Part shown: one piece after another, positions 35,327 through 44,919 of the stretch
Layout: each line of letters opens with the position of its first letter
Numbering within the stretch: position 1 is the stretch's first letter
Origin: Streptomyces xanthophaeus
GTDB taxonomy: Bacteria > Actinomycetota > Actinomycetes > Streptomycetales > Streptomycetaceae
Assembly: GCF_030440515.1 (NCBI RefSeq)
Contig: NZ_CP076543.1
Location: forward strand, 2,480,001-2,544,000
Direction of reading: 5' to 3'
DNA: 64,000 bases
Translations under genes and position numbers: made by a program
Notes under the pieces: generated by a model
Databases searched by the model: none
What the model was told of the DNA's origin: nothing
The model's input: the letters and a program-made list of their open reading frames with translations, nothing else

Positions 35327-35883
35327 CAGACTTCGAGGAGCTCGGCTTCCTTGTGCTTCAGGAGCTCGTCCACCTGCGCGACGTACTTCGCGGTGGTGTC
35401 GTCGAGCTCCTTCTCCGCGCGGCGCACCTCGTCCTCGCCGGCCTCCTTGTCCTTGACCAGCTTGTCAAGGGCGTCCTTGGCCTTGCGGCGGACGGCGCGG
35501 AGCGAGATCTTCGAGTCCTCGGCCTTGGTGCGCGCGACCTTGATGTACTCCTTGCGGCGGTCCTGCGTCAGCTCGGGGAAGGTCACCCGGATGATGCTGC
35601 CGTCGTTGCTCGGGTTGACACCGAGGTCGGAGTCGCGGATGGCCTGCTCGATGTTGCGCAGGGCGCTCTTGTCGAACGGGGTCACGATCGCCATGCGCGG
35701 CTCGGGCACCGAGAAGGAGGCGAGCTGGTTGATGGGCGTGATGGCGCCGTAGTACTCCGCCACGATCTTGTTGAACATCGCCGGGTGCGCACGACCGGTG
35801 CGAATCGCGGCGAAGTCTTCCTTGGCGACGACGACGGCCTTTTCCATCTTCTCCTCGGCCTCGAGGAGGATCTCTTCGGTCAC
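35326..35883 (-). CDS. frr: Ribosome recycling factor
   Basis: 185 residues from the GTG at 35883 (AGGAG 6 bases upstream), the normal family length; the frame extends to 35898 without support. [13 protein letters not shown] and [26 protein letters not shown] are RRF hallmarks. It splits post-termination ribosomes with EF-G. Between pyrH (94 bases upstream) and cdsA (overlapping). Confidence 0.95.
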   Translation of the reverse strand: MTEEILLEAEEKMEKAVVVAKEDFAAIRTGRAHPAMFNKIVAEYYGAITPINQLASFSVPEPRMAIVTPFDKSALRNIEQAIRDSDLGVNPSNDGSIIRVTFPELTQDRRKEYIKVARTKAEDSKISLRAVRRKAKDALDKLVKDKEAGEDEVRRAEKELDDTTAKYVAQVDELLKHKEAELLEV

Positions 35884-35976
35884 CACGTGCTCCTGCATGT
35901 CAGATATGGATGGTTCAGGCGGGCGGGCGGGGCCGGCGAGCCGGCCTGCGGCTCGCTCGGTCCGGCAGCGGACTGC

Positions 35977-36756
35977 TCAGGCCCGGGTTTCCTGGTCGCT
36001 CACGAGCGTGCCGATCTTCTCACCCTTGACGGCGCGGGCGATATTGCCCTCGGCCAGGAGCTCGAAAACAAGGATCGGCAGCTTGTTGTCGCGGCAGAGC
36101 GTGATCGCGGTGGCGTCGGCGACCTTGAGGTCGCGGGAGAGGACCTCGCTGTACTCCAGCGCGTCGAACTTCACCGCGTCCGGGTTCTTCTTCGGGTCGG
36201 AGTCGTAGACCCCGTCGACACCGTTCTTGCCCATGAGCAGGGCCTCGGCGTCGATCTCCAGGGCGCGCTGGGCGGCCGTGGTGTCGGTGGAGAAGTAGGG
36301 CATGCCCATGCCGGCGCCGAAGATGACGACGCGGCCCTTCTCCAGGTGCCGCACGGCACGCAGCGGGATGTACGGCTCCGCCACCTGGCCCATGGTGATG
36401 GCGGTCTGCACGCGGGAGTCGATGCCCTCCTTCTCCAGGAAGTCCTGGAGCGCGAGGCAGTTCATGACGGTACCGAGCATGCCCATGTAGTCGGACCGGG
36501 CCCGGTCCATGCCGCGCTGCTGGAGTTCGGCGCCGCGGAAGAAGTTGCCGCCGCCGATCACGACGGCGATCTCCGCGCCGTCGCGGACCACCGCGGCGAT
36601 CTCACGCGCGATGGCGTGGACGACGTCGGGGTCGACGCCCAGTCCTCCGCCACCGGAGAAGGCCTCGCCCGACAGCTTCAGCATGAAGCGGCGGCCCTTC
36701 TTGTCCTGGTCGCTCTTGTCGTCGGATGCGGTGTGGGGGTCCACGCCCTGATTCAT
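35977..36756 (-). CDS. pyrH: UMP kinase
   Basis: 259 residues from the ATG at 36756, with GAGGAG 7 bases upstream. Amino-acid-kinase fold: [44 protein letters not shown] and [12 protein letters not shown]. It phosphorylates UMP to UDP as a hexamer. An N-terminal extension of about 25 polar residues ([20 protein letters not shown]) precedes the domain. Stands between tsf and frr, separated from tsf by a hairpin. Confidence 0.95.
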   Translation of the reverse strand: MNQGVDPHTASDDKSDQDKKGRRFMLKLSGEAFSGGGGLGVDPDVVHAIAREIAAVVRDGAEIAVVIGGGNFFRGAELQQRGMDRARSDYMGMLGTVMNCLALQDFLEKEGIDSRVQTAITMGQVAEPYIPLRAVRHLEKGRVVIFGAGMGMPYFSTDTTAAQRALEIDAEALLMGKNGVDGVYDSDPKKNPDAVKFDALEYSEVLSRDLKVADATAITLCRDNKLPILVFELLAEGNIARAVKGEKIGTLVSDQETRA

Positions 36757-36783
36757 GGAGATCTCCTCGTGCACATACGAAGA

Positions 36784-36830
36784 AGGCCATTGCCGGTGGG
36801 TCCTTGCGGTTCCCTCTACGGCAATGGCCT
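36784..36830 (-). terminator. 12-bp hairpin between tsf and pyrH
   Basis: AGGCCATTGCCG (36784-36795) and CGGCAATGGCCT (36819-36830) are perfectly complementary. Located 89 bases after the tsf stop and 28 before the pyrH start, it probably attenuates or ends the rpsB-tsf transcript. Confidence 0.65.
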
Positions 36831-36918
36831 CCTCGTCAGATCTGCGGTCGCCTCGCGCAAGCGCGGACGACTGCCTCAGACCCTACCGGGGTCCGGTGTC
36901 CGTCGCGTACGGACGGAC

Positions 36919-37755
36919 TCAGATGCCGACCTTGATGCGGGTGAAGCGCTTCAGGGTGACACCGGCCTCGTCCAGAACCTTCTGGACGGACTTCTTGTTG
37001 TCCAGGGCGTAGGCCTGGCCGAGCAGCGTGGCGTCCTTGAAGAAGCCGTTGACGCGACCCTCGACGATCTTCGCGATGGCAGCCTCGGGCTTGCCCTCCG
37101 CGCGGGTGACCTCTTCGGCGATGCGACGCTCGGACTCGACCTTCTCGGCCGGGACGTCCTCGGCGGACAGCCACTGCGGGGCGAACGCGGCGATGTGCTG
37201 CGCGACGCCGCGGGCGACCTCGGCGTTCTCCTTGTCGAGCTCGACCAGGACGCCGATCTGGAACGGCAGGTCGGGCATCGTGCGGTGCATGTACGCGGTC
37301 ACGTAGCCGCCGCTGAACTGCGCGAAGCGGTCCAGGACGATCTTCTCGCCGAGGTTGGCGTTGGCCTCGTCGACGAAAGCGGTGACGGTCTTGCCGGGCT
37401 CGATCTCGGACGCGAGCAGCGCCTCGATGTCGGCCGGGGAGGTGGCGGCCACGTGGGCGGCCAGCTGGTTGGCGACGGCCAGGAACTTCTCGCCCTTGGC
37501 GACGAAGTCGGTCTCGCACTTCAGCTCGACGATGACACCGGAGGTGTTGTCGTCGGCGATGAGGGAGACGACCGCACCGTTCTCGGCAGAACGGCCCTCG
37601 CGCTTGGCGACGCCCTTCTGACCCTTGATGCGGAGCGCTTCCTGGGCCTTGTCGACGTCACCGTCGGCGTCCACGAGCGCGTTCTTGCAGTCCAGCATGC
37701 CGGCGCCGGTGAGCTCGCGGAGCTTCTTGACGTCAGCGGCGGTGTAGTTCGCCAT
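36919..37755 (-). CDS. tsf: Translation elongation factor Ts
   Basis: 278 residues starting MANYTAADVKKLRELTGAGMLDCKNAL, the EF-Ts N-terminal domain with TGAGMLDCK, and GVIVELKCETDFVAK at the core. It exchanges GDP for GTP on EF-Tu. Encoded after rpsB with a 135-base gap that contains a hairpin. Confidence 0.96.
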   Translation of the reverse strand: MANYTAADVKKLRELTGAGMLDCKNALVDADGDVDKAQEALRIKGQKGVAKREGRSAENGAVVSLIADDNTSGVIVELKCETDFVAKGEKFLAVANQLAAHVAATSPADIEALLASEIEPGKTVTAFVDEANANLGEKIVLDRFAQFSGGYVTAYMHRTMPDLPFQIGVLVELDKENAEVARGVAQHIAAFAPQWLSAEDVPAEKVESERRIAEEVTRAEGKPEAAIAKIVEGRVNGFFKDATLLGQAYALDNKKSVQKVLDEAGVTLKRFTRIKVGI

Positions 37756-37796
37756 GAGTCTGTGATTCTCTCTCGAAGTCGTAGATCTACGGGTGA

Positions 37797-37837
37797 ACGG
37801 CGGAGGCGCCGCGCTTTTGGCGCGGCTCCCCCGCCGT
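37797..37837 (-). terminator. Intercistronic hairpin between rpsB and tsf
   Basis: GCCGCGC (37808-37814) and GCGCGGC (37820-37826) form the core stem and CGGCGG/CCGCCG extends it with two mismatches from 37797 to 37837. The position suggests partial attenuation between the S2 and EF-Ts genes, which are produced in different amounts. Confidence 0.6.
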
Positions 37838-37890
37838 CATCGTCCGTACTGCGAGTGCCCGGCGGGTGAACGCCGGGCGCTCTCAGTGGG

Positions 37891-38763
37891 TCAGGCCTGC
37901 TCGGCGTCGGCGGCCGGGGCCTCGACAGCCTCGGCGGCCGGGGCAGCGGCCTCGGCCGGGGCGGCCTCGGCGTCGTCGGCCTTCTTCTCGCCCTCGAGCA
38001 GGTCGCGCTCCCACTCGGCGAGCGGCTCGGCGGCGGCCTTCTCGCCCGGCTTCGAGTCACCGGTCGCAGCGCCGGAGCGGGCGATGAGGCCCTCGGCGAC
38101 GGCGTCGGCGATCACGCGGGTGAGCAGGGTGACGGAACGGATCGCGTCGTCGTTGCCCGGGATCTTGTAGTCGACCTCGTCGGGGTCGCAGTTGGTGTCG
38201 AGGATCGCGACGACCGGGATGTGGAGCTTGCGCGCCTCACCGACGGCGATGTGCTCCTTCTTGGTGTCGACGATCCAGACGGCGCTGGGGACCTTCGACA
38301 TCTCGCGGATACCACCGAGGGTCTTCTCCAGCTTGGTCTTCTCGCGGGAGAGGACCAGGAGCTCCTTCTTGGTGAGACCCGAGGCGGCGACGTCCTCGAA
38401 GTCGATCGCCTCAAGCTCCTTCAGACGCTGAAGGCGCTTGTAGACGGTGGAGAAGTTGGTGAGCATGCCACCCAGCCAGCGCTGGTTGACGTACGGCATA
38501 CCAACGCGCGTCGCCTGCTCGGCGATGGCCTCCTGGGCCTGCTTCTTGGTACCGACGAACATGATGGAGCCACCGTGCGCGACGGTCTCCTTCACGAACT
38601 CGTAGGCGCGGTCGATGTACGACAGCGACTGCAGCAGGTCGATGATGTAGATGCCGTTGCGCTCCGTGAAGATGAAGCGCTTCATCTTCGGGTTCCAACG
38701 GCGGGTCTGGTGACCGAAGTGGACGCCGCTTTCCAGCAGCTCCCGCATCGTGACGACGGCCAT
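37891..38763 (-). CDS. rpsB: 30S ribosomal protein S2
   Basis: 290 residues from the ATG at 38763 (AAGGAG 6 bases upstream). [22 protein letters not shown] and GTNCDP-like [13 protein letters not shown] are S2 hallmarks. The C-terminal ~60 residues are an Ala/Glu/Pro tail rich in [16 protein letters not shown], typical of actinobacterial S2. The frame extends to 38844 but into the leader region. Divergent from the M23 peptidase gene. Confidence 0.96.
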   Translation of the reverse strand: MAVVTMRELLESGVHFGHQTRRWNPKMKRFIFTERNGIYIIDLLQSLSYIDRAYEFVKETVAHGGSIMFVGTKKQAQEAIAEQATRVGMPYVNQRWLGGMLTNFSTVYKRLQRLKELEAIDFEDVAASGLTKKELLVLSREKTKLEKTLGGIREMSKVPSAVWIVDTKKEHIAVGEARKLHIPVVAILDTNCDPDEVDYKIPGNDDAIRSVTLLTRVIADAVAEGLIARSGAATGDSKPGEKAAAEPLAEWERDLLEGEKKADDAEAAPAEAAAPAAEAVEAPAADAEQA

Positions 38764-39012
38764 GGCCATCTCCTTGGTTTCTCGGTTTGGTTCCTGACGC
38801 CCCACCGCGCCCTGCCCCCATGAGGGACCGAGAGACGCTGTCACCTGGCTGTTTCAGCCTGGCGCCGGGGCGTGCGAAGTCGACCCGGTGACCCGGATCG
38901 CCACAAGAAGTGTACGGGACCCGGCGGTATGCCGGGTGACGCCGTTGTCCACAACGGCGCGGCCGTCCACAGGCCGGGGCGGCGGTCCGGCTGGCGCGGG
39001 ACGCTGAGGTCC

Positions 39013-39513
39013 ATGACGACCTTGCTGCTCAGCCTGCTCCTGGCCCTGGCCCAGCCGGCCCTTCCCGGGGTCCGCCCGCTGCCCGCCCCGCTGTCGGTGG
39101 CCCGCTGGTGGGACCCGCCGCCGACCCCTTACGCGGCCGGTCACCGCGGTGTGGACCTGTCCGCGCCGGTGGGCGCGGAGGTCCGGGCGGTCGCGGCCGG
39201 CCAGGTCCACTACGCCGGGCTCGTCGCCGGGCGCGGAGTTCTCTCGCTGGCCCTGCCGAACGGGCTGCGCACCACCTACGAGCCGGTCCGGCCCCTGGTC
39301 ACGGAGGGCGAGCAGGTCGCGGCAGGCCAGGTGGTGGCGGTCCTGACGGAGGGCTCCCACTGCCCGCAGCCCTGCCTCCACTGGGGCCTCCTGTCAGGCG
39401 AGACGTACCTCAACCCGCTCACCCTCACCCCCCACGCAACCCCCCGCCTCCTGCCACATGCAGCCCCGCCGGCGTTTGAGGCGCGGGGTCCGGGGCGGAG
39501 CCCCGATCCTTGA
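39013..39513 (+). CDS. Small M23-type (LytM-like) peptidoglycan peptidase
   Basis: 166 residues from the ATG at 39013 (GAGG just upstream). A short signal-like segment MTTLLLSLLLALAQPALPG is followed by an M23 domain with the first metal motif HRGVDL (H and D ligands) and LHWG (second His ligand). The usual HxH pair is CxH here (PCLHWG), so the first His, thought to help catalysis, is missing. The last ~18 residues are encoded by a dispersed repeat (39471 onward), so the C-terminus is probably recent. Likely exported; activity uncertain. Confidence 0.8.
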   Translation: MTTLLLSLLLALAQPALPGVRPLPAPLSVARWWDPPPTPYAAGHRGVDLSAPVGAEVRAVAAGQVHYAGLVAGRGVLSLALPNGLRTTYEPVRPLVTEGEQVAAGQVVAVLTEGSHCPQPCLHWGLLSGETYLNPLTLTPHATPRLLPHAAPPAFEARGPGRSPDP

Positions 39514-39597
39514 GCCACACAGGCACACCCGGCGGGAGCGAGATCCAGCCTCGGCAGCGTTTGAGGCGCGGGGTCCGGGGGCGGAGCCCCGGGGCCT
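39471..39597. repeat. Two tandem copies of a dispersed Streptomyces GC-rich repeat
   Basis: The motif GCGTTTGAGGCGCGGGG, then TCCGGGGCGGAGCCCC, occurs at about 39473-39506 and again at about 39552-39592 (with one extra G). The GGGGC(T/G)CCGCCCC-type core can pair with itself and with the other copy. The same element, inverted and direct, is present at 58699-58816. The first copy supplies the end of the M23 reading frame, the second sits at the convergent junction with the TetR gene, where it may act as a bidirectional terminator. Confidence 0.75.
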
Positions 39598-40178
39598 CAG
39601 CCGCGCACGCCCCGCAAGGCCATGGCCACGGCCGCCTCCGTCACGACGGCGGGATCCTCGGCCGCGCCCAGCTCGATCCGCCGCACGGCGGCGTCCACGA
39701 CCCCCTGCAACAGCATCGCGGCCAGTCGCGGCTCCGCGTGCCCCAGGGAGCTCAGCGCCTCGACGATCATCGCCACGAGACCGCCGTGGGCCGCGCGGAT
39801 CTTCTCGCGGGCCCCCGCGTCGAGCTCGCTGGCCGAGATGGCCACGACCGCCCGGTGCCGCCGGTCGCCCACCAGCCCCAACTGGCTGCGCACATAGGCC
39901 TCGATCTTCTCCTCCGGCGACGGGGCCTGTTCCATCGCCGCTTCGATCTCGGCGGCCCACACGGGGAAGTCCACGGCGCACAGTTCTTCGACCACGGCGG
40001 CGCGGGAGCGGAAGTACTCGTACACGGAGGACCGGGCGAGCCCGGTGCGCTCCGCGAGGGCGGGGAAGGTCAGCGCCTCCGTCCCGCCTTCGGACAGCAG
40101 GGACCGCGCAGCGTCCAAGAGGGCGCCGCGCTGCATCGACCGGTGCTCGGCCACGGAGGCCGCTCGAATCCTGGGCAC
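39597..40178 (-). CDS. TetR-family transcriptional regulator
   Basis: 193 residues. N-terminal helix-turn-helix ALLDAARSLLSEGGTEALTFPALAERTGLARSSVYEYFRSRAAVVEEL in shortened form is TetR-like; the all-helical C-terminal domain has no assignable ligand. Start is a GTG at 40178 with only a weak GGAT upstream. It lies 28 bases after whiG on the same strand, so the two are probably co-transcribed during the sporulation programme. No obvious operator is seen in its own upstream region. Confidence 0.85.
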   Translation of the reverse strand: MPRIRAASVAEHRSMQRGALLDAARSLLSEGGTEALTFPALAERTGLARSSVYEYFRSRAAVVEELCAVDFPVWAAEIEAAMEQAPSPEEKIEAYVRSQLGLVGDRRHRAVVAISASELDAGAREKIRAAHGGLVAMIVEALSSLGHAEPRLAAMLLQGVVDAAVRRIELGAAEDPAVVTEAAVAMALRGVRG

Positions 40179-40206
40179 GCATCCACTCTACGGAGGTGGC
40201 GCAAGC

Positions 40207-41043
40207 TCACCTCCCCACATCTGCCAACTTTGCGCGCAACTGCAGGACGGACTTGGTGTGGATCTGGCTGACCCGGCTCTCGGTGACGCCGAGGACATTG
40301 CCGATCTCGGCCAGCGTGAGGCCCTCGTAGTAGTAGAGGGTCACCACGGTCTTCTCCCGCTCGGGCAGCGTGTTGATGGCCCGCGCCAGCAGGCGCCGCA
40401 GCTCGCGGTCCTCGGCCACCGCCACCGGGTTGTCGGCGGCGGTGTCCTCCAGGGTGTCCATCAGCGAGAGGCGGTCGCCGCCCTCCCCGCCGACGTGCAG
40501 CAGCTCCTCCAGGGCGACCACGTTGGCCAGCGACAACTGGCTGAAGACGGTGTGGAGATCCTCCACACCGATCCCCATCTCCCCGGCGACCTCGCTCTCG
40601 GTCGGGGTGCGCCGCAGCTGGGCCTCCAGCGTGGCGTAGGCCCGTTCCACGGCGCGCGCCTTCTGCCGGACCGAGCGCGGGATCCAGTCCAGCGCCCGCA
40701 GCTCGTCGATCATCGCGCCGCGGATCCGGGTGATCGCGTACGTCTCGAACTTGATCGACCGGTCGATGTCGAACTTCTCGATGGCGTCGATCAGCCCGAA
40801 GACCCCGGAGGAGACGAAGTCGGCCTGCTCCACGTTGGGCGGCAGGCCCACGCTGACGCGGCCGGCCACGTACTTGACCAGGGGCGAGTAGTGCAGGATC
40901 AGCTGCTCCCGCAGCCGCTCGTCACCCGATTCCTTGTACGAGCGCCACAGCACCTCCAGGGACGAGGGCGCGGTGGACCGCACGCTGCCTCGGGCAGCGG
41001 GGGGCACCGCAGCGCGGTCGGACCCTGAGGTGTGCTGGGGCAT
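40207..41043 (-). CDS. whiG: RNA polymerase sigma factor WhiG (FliA family)
   Basis: 278 residues. Sigma-70 regions are clear: region 2 [18 protein letters not shown] and [11 protein letters not shown], region 3 and region 4 [23 protein letters not shown]. The FliA/WhiG family recognises TAAA(N15)GCCGATAA-type promoters, and in Streptomyces WhiG commits aerial hyphae to sporulation. The neighbourhood (dprA upstream; tsf/rpsB downstream) matches whiG in other Streptomyces, which backs the name. ATG start at 41043. Confidence 0.94.
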   Translation of the reverse strand: MPQHTSGSDRAAVPPAARGSVRSTAPSSLEVLWRSYKESGDERLREQLILHYSPLVKYVAGRVSVGLPPNVEQADFVSSGVFGLIDAIEKFDIDRSIKFETYAITRIRGAMIDELRALDWIPRSVRQKARAVERAYATLEAQLRRTPTESEVAGEMGIGVEDLHTVFSQLSLANVVALEELLHVGGEGGDRLSLMDTLEDTAADNPVAVAEDRELRRLLARAINTLPEREKTVVTLYYYEGLTLAEIGNVLGVTESRVSQIHTKSVLQLRAKLADVGR

Positions 41044-41160
41044 GCTTCGCCTTTGCCGGAGCCGGATTCCTTGGGAGCGTAGCGTGACGGGATTGTCGCG
41101 GTGCGCGAAGAGTACGGGATGGCGCGGGGGCCGGGAGGCGCCCGGACTCGCGCGGGCGCC

Positions 41161-41190
41161 CCGGGACCGGCGCCTGGCGCTCGGTCCCGG
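41161..41190 (-). terminator. Hairpin between dprA and whiG
   Basis: CCGGGACCG (41161-41169) and CGGTCCCGG (41182-41190) pair perfectly around 12 bases, 63 bases after the dprA stop; a second GC-rich inverted stretch precedes it (41115-41160). Likely terminator of the YraN-comM-dprA transcript, leaving whiG with its own promoter. Confidence 0.6.
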
Positions 41191-41252
41191 CGACCGCCAC
41201 CGGGAAGACCGCGTCTCTCATCGGTTTCACTCTTTCACCGGAACACCCCAGG

Positions 41253-42428
41253 TCAACGACCGCCTCGCCGGGCAGCGCCGGTTTGTGTGCCTCCTCCAGC
41301 CGTTTGTCTGCTCAACTGCCAGCCGTCGCCCTGCCGTTCGACGAACCCCAGAGAGTGAAGTTCGTACAGTCTGCCGATGACTTCATCGACGCCGGTGCCG
41401 GAGGCAAGTGCCAGCTCGGCCACGCCCGCCGGGCGGCCGGCGGGCAGCGCTTCGAGCACACGGGCGGTGTCCGGGTCGAGCAGGTCCCGGGCGAGCACCG
41501 GACCGCGCCGCTCGGGAGCCAGCTCGCCCATGGCCCCGACCAGCTCGACCACCTCGGCCGCGTCGGTGACGACCACGGCCTCGCCCCGCAGCAGCTCGTG
41601 CACCCCGGCGGAGAGCCCGCTGGTGGCGGGTCCGGGGACGCCCATCGTGAAGCGTCCCAGGCGCTGCGCCCGCCGGGCCGTGACCAGGGAACCGCTGCGG
41701 TGCGCGGCCTCCACGACGACCGTGCCCCGGGTGAGGGCGGCGATGACCCGGTTGCGCAGGACGAACCGGCTGCGTGTCGGGTGGCTGCCCGGTGGCAGCT
41801 CCCCGAGGATCAGGCCCTGCCCGGCGATCCGGCCGAGCAGCCCGGCGTGTCCGCGCGGGTAGGCGACGTCCACCCCGCAGGCCAGCACCGCCGCGGTCGC
41901 GCCGCCCGAGGCGAGGGCGCCCCGGTGGGCGGATCCGTCGATCCCGAACGCCGCGCCGGACACCACGACCCAGCCCCGCTCGGCGAGTCCGGCGGCCAGG
42001 GTCTGGGCCATGTGCGCGCCGTACGGGGTGCAGGCGCGGGCCCCGACCACGGAGACCGAACGCAGCGCCCAGGTCCGCAGGTTCGGCCGGCCCCGCAGCC
42101 ACAGCCCGACGGGCCTCTCGTCGCCCAGGTCGTCGAGCTGGGTCGGCCACTCGGCCGACCCCGGGTGGACGAACCGGCCCCCCGCCCCGGCAACATCGGC
42201 GAGGTCCCGCCCGGGATCGGCCAGCGCGGCCCGTCTGCGGTATCCGGCGAGCCGCTCGGGTCCCACGCCGGACGGAGTGTCCGGCTCTGCCCCCGGATCG
42301 GTCAGCAGCCGTATCAGCCGCACCGCGCCGAACTCGCGCAGCCACCGACCGCCGTGCGCGTCGCCGGGCTCCAGCACCCGGGTGAGCGCAGCCCGCGCCA
42401 GCAGTTCCGCGTCCCCGGAGCCGGTCAT
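41253..42428 (-). CDS. dprA: DNA-processing protein DprA (Smf)
   Basis: 391 residues from the ATG at 42428, which overlaps the comM stop by four bases (ATGA). Rossmann-like DprA core: VSVVGARACTPYGAHMA, VVVSGAAFGIDGSAHRGAL, GILPR-like ACGVDVAYPRGHAGLL and RNRVIAALTRGTVVVEA. The C-terminal winged helix is LALASGTGVDEVIGRLYELHSLGFVE in part. It loads RecA on single-stranded DNA in transformation; in Streptomyces its role is unclear. A longer upstream frame is a shadow of comM. Confidence 0.92.
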   Translation of the reverse strand: MTGSGDAELLARAALTRVLEPGDAHGGRWLREFGAVRLIRLLTDPGAEPDTPSGVGPERLAGYRRRAALADPGRDLADVAGAGGRFVHPGSAEWPTQLDDLGDERPVGLWLRGRPNLRTWALRSVSVVGARACTPYGAHMAQTLAAGLAERGWVVVSGAAFGIDGSAHRGALASGGATAAVLACGVDVAYPRGHAGLLGRIAGQGLILGELPPGSHPTRSRFVLRNRVIAALTRGTVVVEAAHRSGSLVTARRAQRLGRFTMGVPGPATSGLSAGVHELLRGEAVVVTDAAEVVELVGAMGELAPERRGPVLARDLLDPDTARVLEALPAGRPAGVAELALASGTGVDEVIGRLYELHSLGFVERQGDGWQLSRQTAGGGTQTGAARRGGR

Positions 42429-44059
42429 GACCCGGCCCCGGGCAGCGACATCGCCCCGCGGGCGATCCCGGTCCGCAGCTCCAGCGCCACGGCCACGTCC
42501 AGCGCCTCGGGCCGGTCCCGCCCCCGCAGGTCGGCCACGGTCCAGGCGACCCGCAGCACCCGGTCCAGCCCGCGCGCGGTGAGCAGTCCCCGTTCCAGAT
42601 CGCGCTCGGCGGGGGCCAGTGCGCCGGGCCCGGCCTGCCACCGGGTGCGCAGTTCCTGCCCGGGCACTTCGGAGTTGAGCCGCCACGGCGTGTCGGCGAG
42701 CCGGGCCGCGGCCCGCTCCCGGGCCTGACGCACCCGGTCGGCGACCACCGAGGTGGATTCCCCGCGGCCGCCCTGCCCCAGCAGGTCGCAGCGGGTCACC
42801 GGCTCGACCTCCACCCTCAGGTCCACCCGGTCCAGCAACGGCCCGGACAGCCGCGCCTGGTAACGCCGGATCACCGAAGGCGGACATTCGCAGCCGGCTC
42901 CGTGCAGGGTGTGGCGCCCGCACGGGCACGGGTTTGCGGCGAGCACCATCAGGAACCTGGCGGGCAGCCTTACCACTCCGGCGGCTCGGGCGATGACCAC
43001 GTGTCCCGATTCGAGGGGCTGCCGCAGCGCGTCGAGCGCCCGGCTGTGGAACTCCGCGGCCTCGTCCAGGAAGAGAACGCCTCGATGGGCCAGGGAGACC
43101 GCCCCGGGCCTGGGGATCCCGGTCCCGCCGCCCACCAGGGACTGCATGGTCGCCGAATGGTGCGGCGCGCAGTAGGGCGGTCTGGCGACCAGTGGTTCGC
43201 CGGGCGGGAGGATTCCCGCGACCGAGTGGACGGCCGTGACCTCCACGGAATCCTGACGGGTGAGCGGCGGCAGGAGCCAGGGCAGCCGCTCGGCGAGCAT
43301 GGTCTTGCCCGCTCCGGGCGGTCCGCTGAGGAAGAGGTGGTGTCCTCCGGCGGCGGCCACCTCCAGGGCGCGGCGCGCCGTGTGCTGCCCGGCCACGTCC
43401 GCGAGGTCGGGAAAGTCCGTGCCGTCCTCCCGGCCGGGCCGGCCCCGGGCGAGGCCCGTGCCCAGCCCCGCCCCCGGGACGAGCAGTCCGGCCAGCATCG
43501 GGTCCGGCCTGCCGGGCGGGTCGCAGGGTTCCTCCTCGGGGACCTCCCCGCCGGTCAGGACCGCGATGAGCTGGCGCAGGCTGCGTACCCCGAGGACCGA
43601 GACGTCCGGTACGAGCGCGGCCTCGGCCGCGCACTGCTGCGGCACCACCACCTGCCGGTAGCCGGCCTCCGCCGCGGCGAGGACCGCGGGCAGGATCCCG
43701 CGGACCGGGCGCACCCGGCCGTCCAGCCCCAGTTCCCCGATCAGGACGAGGTCGGCGATCGCGCCCGGGTCGACCACTTCGGCGGCCCCGAGCACGGCCG
43801 CCGCGACGGCCAGGTCGAAGCCGGCGCCCGATTTCGGTACGGAGGCCGGGCTCAGTCCGACCGTGAGCTTCTTCTGCGGCCAGGCCGCTCCCGAGTTGAC
43901 CACGGCCGCCCGCACCCGGTCCCGGCTCTCGACCAGGGTCTTGTCCGGCAGCCCCACCAGGGTGAAGGCGGCCACGCCGGGTTCCAGGTCGGCCTGTACC
44001 TCGACCACCACGCCGTCGACGCCGACCAGGGCCACCGAGCAGGCCCGCGCGAACCCCAT
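42425..44059 (-). CDS. comM: YifB/ComM-family Mg-chelatase-like AAA ATPase
   Basis: 544 residues. The N-terminal domain with VEVQADLEPGVAAFTLVGLPD and the lon-like part with LTVGLSPASVPKSGAGFDLAVA are followed by the AAA core: Walker A LSGPPGAGKTML and Walker B VLFLDEAAEFH, plus CPCG metal-type cysteines in ANPCPCGRHT. ComM is a branch-migration helicase in transformation. Forms an overlapping cluster YraN-comM-dprA. Confidence 0.93.
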   Translation of the reverse strand: MGFARACSVALVGVDGVVVEVQADLEPGVAAFTLVGLPDKTLVESRDRVRAAVVNSGAAWPQKKLTVGLSPASVPKSGAGFDLAVAAAVLGAAEVVDPGAIADLVLIGELGLDGRVRPVRGILPAVLAAAEAGYRQVVVPQQCAAEAALVPDVSVLGVRSLRQLIAVLTGGEVPEEEPCDPPGRPDPMLAGLLVPGAGLGTGLARGRPGREDGTDFPDLADVAGQHTARRALEVAAAGGHHLFLSGPPGAGKTMLAERLPWLLPPLTRQDSVEVTAVHSVAGILPPGEPLVARPPYCAPHHSATMQSLVGGGTGIPRPGAVSLAHRGVLFLDEAAEFHSRALDALRQPLESGHVVIARAAGVVRLPARFLMVLAANPCPCGRHTLHGAGCECPPSVIRRYQARLSGPLLDRVDLRVEVEPVTRCDLLGQGGRGESTSVVADRVRQARERAAARLADTPWRLNSEVPGQELRTRWQAGPGALAPAERDLERGLLTARGLDRVLRVAWTVADLRGRDRPEALDVAVALELRTGIARGAMSLPGAGS

Positions 44060-44430
44060 CAGGCCACCCCCCTGACGTGTTCCACCTGCGGGGCGCCGCG
44101 CCGCGGCAGCAGGACCCCGACGAGGTCGATGCGCACCCCGCCCGGGGGCGGTCCGCCGTGGTCGGCGAGCCAGCGCCCGGCGAGCGTGCGCAGGCGCTCG
44201 GCCTTCGCGGGCCGTACGGCGGCCATGGGATGCTCGAACTCACCCGCCCGGCGGGTCTTGACCTCGCACACGACGACGGCGTCCCCGTCCCGGGCGACGA
44301 TGTCGATCTCGCCGCCGCGGCACCGCCAGTTCCGCGCGATCACGGTCATCCCGGCTTCGGTCAGCCGCCGTGCCGCGAGTTCCTCGCCGTACCGCCCCAA
44401 TGCCTGCTGTGCCACGCACTTCGCGTTCAT
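44059..44430 (-). CDS. YraN family (UPF0102) endonuclease-like protein
   Basis: 123 residues from the ATG at 44430 (GGAGG 9 bases upstream). Restriction-endonuclease-like core: [33 protein letters not shown] and [10 protein letters not shown], with E, D and ExK catalytic pattern. The final A codon/stop touches the comM start. Usual length for the family. Function in the cell is not established; linkage with comM and dprA suggests DNA processing. Confidence 0.9.
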   Translation of the reverse strand: MNAKCVAQQALGRYGEELAARRLTEAGMTVIARNWRCRGGEIDIVARDGDAVVVCEVKTRRAGEFEHPMAAVRPAKAERLRTLAGRWLADHGGPPPGGVRIDLVGVLLPRRGAPQVEHVRGVA

Positions 44431-44512
44431 CCGGCACCACCTCCGGCACCGACGGTCCCGCACCCCCGCCCACCTCGTGGATCTTGGTGGACGGTCCGGC
44501 GAATGTGGAAAA

Positions 44513-44538
44513 CCGCCTCACCCTTGCGGGTGAGGCGG
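44513..44538 (-). terminator. Perfect 11-bp hairpin terminator after the DUF2469 gene
   Basis: CCGCCTCACCC (44513-44523) and GGGTGAGGCGG (44528-44538) form a perfect stem with TTGC (GCAA on the minus-strand RNA) as loop, 17 bases after the gene end. Confidence 0.85.
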
Positions 44539-44555
44539 CCTCGCCGGTGCCGGGC

Positions 44556-44864
44556 TCAGCTGCCGGGCAGTTCGAGATCGCTCTTGTTGAGCTCCTCGAT
44601 GTTCACGTCCTTGAAGGTCAGCACCCGCACCTGCTTCACGAAGCGGGCCGGCCGGTACATGTCCCAGACCCAGGCGTCGGCCATGGAGACCTCGAAGAAG
44701 ACCTCCCCCTGAACCGAATGCACCTGCATCTCGTAGTCGTTCGTGAGGTAGAAACGGCGTTCCGTCTCGATCACATACTTGAACAGCCCGACGACGTCGC
44801 GGTACTCCCGATAGAGCTTCAGCTCCATCTCGGTCTCGTACTTTTCGAGGTCCTCGGCACTCAT
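44556..44864 (-). CDS. DUF2469 family protein, conserved in actinobacteria
   Basis: 102 residues from the ATG at 44864, with GAAGGGGAA 6 bases upstream; the open frame to 45020 overlaps the Nudix gene. MSAEDLEKYETEMELKLYRE and NDYEMQV are near-invariant in this family. It is soluble, with no known activity. Followed by a strong terminator. Confidence 0.88.
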   Translation of the reverse strand: MSAEDLEKYETEMELKLYREYRDVVGLFKYVIETERRFYLTNDYEMQVHSVQGEVFFEVSMADAWVWDMYRPARFVKQVRVLTFKDVNIEELNKSDLELPGS

Positions 44865-44919
44865 GGCATGTTCCCCTTCAGCCGTGCGTCCCCCTATTGT
44901 GCGCCAGGCCCCTGCGCCC

